In this document: positions 62,673-64,000 of the stretch, in pieces
Position numbering within the stretch: position 1 is the stretch's first letter
Layout: every line of letters starts with the position of its first letter
Assembly: GCF_013032445.1 (NCBI RefSeq)
Contig: NZ_WQCA01000008.1
Location: 1 to 64,000, forward strand
From: Ruegeria arenilitoris
GTDB taxonomy: Bacteria > Pseudomonadota > Alphaproteobacteria > Rhodobacterales > Rhodobacteraceae
DNA length: 64,000 nucleotides
Direction of reading: 5' to 3'
Program-made: the position numbers and the translations under genes
The notes under the pieces: generated by a model
Told to the model about the DNA's origin: nothing
The model's database searches: none
Seen by the model: the letters and a program-made list of their open reading frames with translations, nothing else

Positions 62673-63635
62673 TCAGCGCGCCAGCCGCGGGCGGGTACGC
62701 TCCAACTCTTCCGAGATCGGAATGAATTCCTGATCATCCCCCGGCGGCAGGTGGAACGCGCCATGCGCCCAGTCGGCGGTTTTCCATTCGCGGGTGGCGG
62801 CCTCGATCTTTTCCTTCGAGGACGACACGAAATTCCACCAGATATAACGATCCTCGTTCAGCGTCGCGCCCCCAAGCAGCATCAACCGTGCGCCCAGTGG
62901 CCCGGCCTTGACCGAAAGATGATCGCCCGGGCGGAACACCATCATGCGGCCCTCGTCGAACTTGTCACCGGCAATCTCGACTGAGCCTTGAGTGACATAA
63001 ACGCCCCGATCCTCATGATCGTCCGGCAGGGGAAACGCAGCACCCGGTTCAAGCTGGACGTCCAGATAAAAGGTCTCGGACAGCATCGTGACCGGGCTAG
63101 TTTCACCATAGGCCGATCCGAGGATCAGGCGGGCGCTGACCCCGTTATCCTCAATATGCGGCAAGGACGCTTGTTTGTGGTGCTCGAAATCTGGGGCCAT
63201 ATCCTCATGAGCCTCAGGCAGAGCGATCCAGGTCTGGATGCCGAACAGGCTGTGTTTCTTGCCGCGCGTTTCTGCGCTGGTGCGCTCGGAATGAGTAACG
63301 CCGCGGCCGGCGACCATCCAATTGACTTCGCCGGGGTAAATCATTTGATGCGTACCAAGACTGTCGCGATGTTCGAACTCACCCTGATACAGGTAGGTGA
63401 CGGTACCCAGACCGATATGCGGATGCGGGCGCACGTCGATGCCGCCGTCAGTGATGAACTCGGCAGGGCCCATCTGGTCAAAGAAGATGAATGGTCCCAC
63501 AAGTTGACGTTTGAGGGAGGGCAGCGCGCGGCGCACTTCGAACCCGCCCAAATCGCGGGCGCGCGGGATGATCAAGGTCTCAAGTGCCGCATTTTCCGAC
63601 AGGCATTCGGGGGTGTGGGTCGGGTTCCAACTCAT
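62673..63635 (-). CDS. pirin family protein
   Basis: This 320-residue bicupin has the metal ligands DVRPHPHIGLGTVTYLYQGE and FEHRDSLG, followed by EVNWMVAGRGVTHSER. The C-terminal cupin contains FRPGDHLSVKAGPLGARLML. Bacterial pirins act as quercetinases or as redox-sensitive regulators of central metabolism. It is complete and is the last complete gene on this strand before the window end. Confidence 0.92.
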   Translation of the reverse strand: MSWNPTHTPECLSENAALETLIIPRARDLGGFEVRRALPSLKRQLVGPFIFFDQMGPAEFITDGGIDVRPHPHIGLGTVTYLYQGEFEHRDSLGTHQMIYPGEVNWMVAGRGVTHSERTSAETRGKKHSLFGIQTWIALPEAHEDMAPDFEHHKQASLPHIEDNGVSARLILGSAYGETSPVTMLSETFYLDVQLEPGAAFPLPDDHEDRGVYVTQGSVEIAGDKFDEGRMMVFRPGDHLSVKAGPLGARLMLLGGATLNEDRYIWWNFVSSSKEKIEAATREWKTADWAHGAFHLPPGDDQEFIPISEELERTRPRLAR

Positions 63636-63748
63636 TCCAGCTCTCCTGTGATCAGAGGTATAAGGTTCACAAAAGAAGGATATAGGGCGAATTTACGCTG
63701 GAAAACTTGCAATTTTGCACAGTCAGAGTGCAGGAAATTTGCCGATGT

Positions 63749-64000
63749 CTAGGGCCACAGCCGGGGAAAGAACGGCCCGTCGATGCGGTCGCCTTCACGA
63801 TAGCCTGCCGCCTCGAACTGCGCGCGTTCATCTTTTGCCCAGTCGCCGCGATACCGGATGATCCCGTCCGGTGCCGTCATCCGCAGGGTAAAGCGTCGGA
63901 CCGTTTCGCTGGGCGTCACCGAGGACAGACCTCCATGTAACGTACGCATGTCGAAAAAGATGCAATCGCCCAACTGCATGTCCCATTGCAGCAGGTCATA
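63749..64000 (-). CDS. phytanoyl-CoA dioxygenase-like protein, C-terminal part
   Basis: The minus frame enters at the window edge reading YDLLQWDMQLGDCIFFDMRT and LHGGLSS, and ends with FTLRMTAPDGIIRYRGDWA. The distal metal-binding His and the following Arg (RFTLR) of the Fe(II)/2-oxoglutarate dioxygenase fold are recognisable. The N-terminal half with the HxD motif lies outside the window. Confidence 0.8.
   Translation of the reverse strand, partial: YDLLQWDMQLGDCIFFDMRTLHGGLSSVTPSETVRRFTLRMTAPDGIIRYRGDWAKDERAQFEAAGYREGDRIDGPFFPRLWP

Overview
The window is chromosomal DNA of an alphaproteobacterium of the Roseobacter group (Rhodobacteraceae). This rests on several things together: an accB-accC-aat block facing a DUF2155/MlaD/NDUFA12-like block, clpX-clpP, a ScfR-type regulator, a SqrR/BigR-type redox regulator with a persulfide dioxygenase operon, a VPLPA-CTERM protein, Hint-domain exoproteins and the general protein style. 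The genus cannot be fixed from sequence alone.

Layout. 0-1.8 kb holds the end of glyA, a small membrane protein, an alpha/beta hydrolase and a rhodanese. 1.8-11.7 kb is an accessory secretion locus. Four minus-strand genes encode a HlyD-type adaptor, a type I ABC exporter with a long charged N-terminal extension, a 649-residue acidic repeat protein and an extremely Gly/Asp-rich low-complexity protein of about 790 residues. A divergently transcribed LuxR-type regulator and a translationally overlapping small gene face them. This looks like a dedicated export system for a surface or matrix polymer and is the best candidate for an undescribed system.

11.7-18.7 kb is a gene graveyard anchored on two tRNA genes. 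A tRNA-Leu(UAA) and a 52-bp copy of its 3' half bracket a 1.85-kb remnant with an integrase stub and a VPLPA-CTERM protein. A frameshifted membrane hydrolase and a broken P4-type integrase follow. Next is a tRNA-Thr(UGU) interrupted right after the anticodon by a 254-nt group I intron of the Azoarcus tRNA-intron type. A decayed intron-less copy of the same tRNA lies 0.5 kb away and shows the spliced junction.

18.8-25.8 kb carries an unrecognised protein, an orphan solute-binding protein with a sulfatase and a divergent LysR regulator, a GapR (DUF2312) gene with a nonsense-truncated paralog, and small hypotheticals. 26-28.2 kb is a sulfide/persulfide operon (persulfide dioxygenase, two half YeeE-like membrane proteins, DUF442 sulfurtransferase) behind a 7-8-7 palindrome. 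The likely regulator, a SqrR-like ArsR protein with both redox cysteines, lies at 41.6 kb. 28.2-34.9 kb holds a FliM/SpoA protein, a symporter-histidine kinase with its small partner and a single-domain response regulator, a ScfR-type regulator and a PAS-LuxR regulator. 35-41.2 kb is core metabolism and proteolysis: accB, accC, aat, envelope genes, clpX and clpP.

41.9-46.6 kb has small secreted and membrane proteins, an entericidin-like lipoprotein, a probable structured RNA with its own terminator, and an aldo/keto reductase. 46.6-64 kb contains lepA, two Hint-domain exoproteins, a LysR regulator, a low-molecular-weight phosphatase, a sirtuin, a DUF308 protein, a copper-chaperone pair, rpmB, meaB, hrpB, a Nudix hydrolase, a PiT phosphate transporter, a ketopantoate reductase-like protein, a pirin and the end of a phytanoyl-CoA dioxygenase-like gene that runs off the window.
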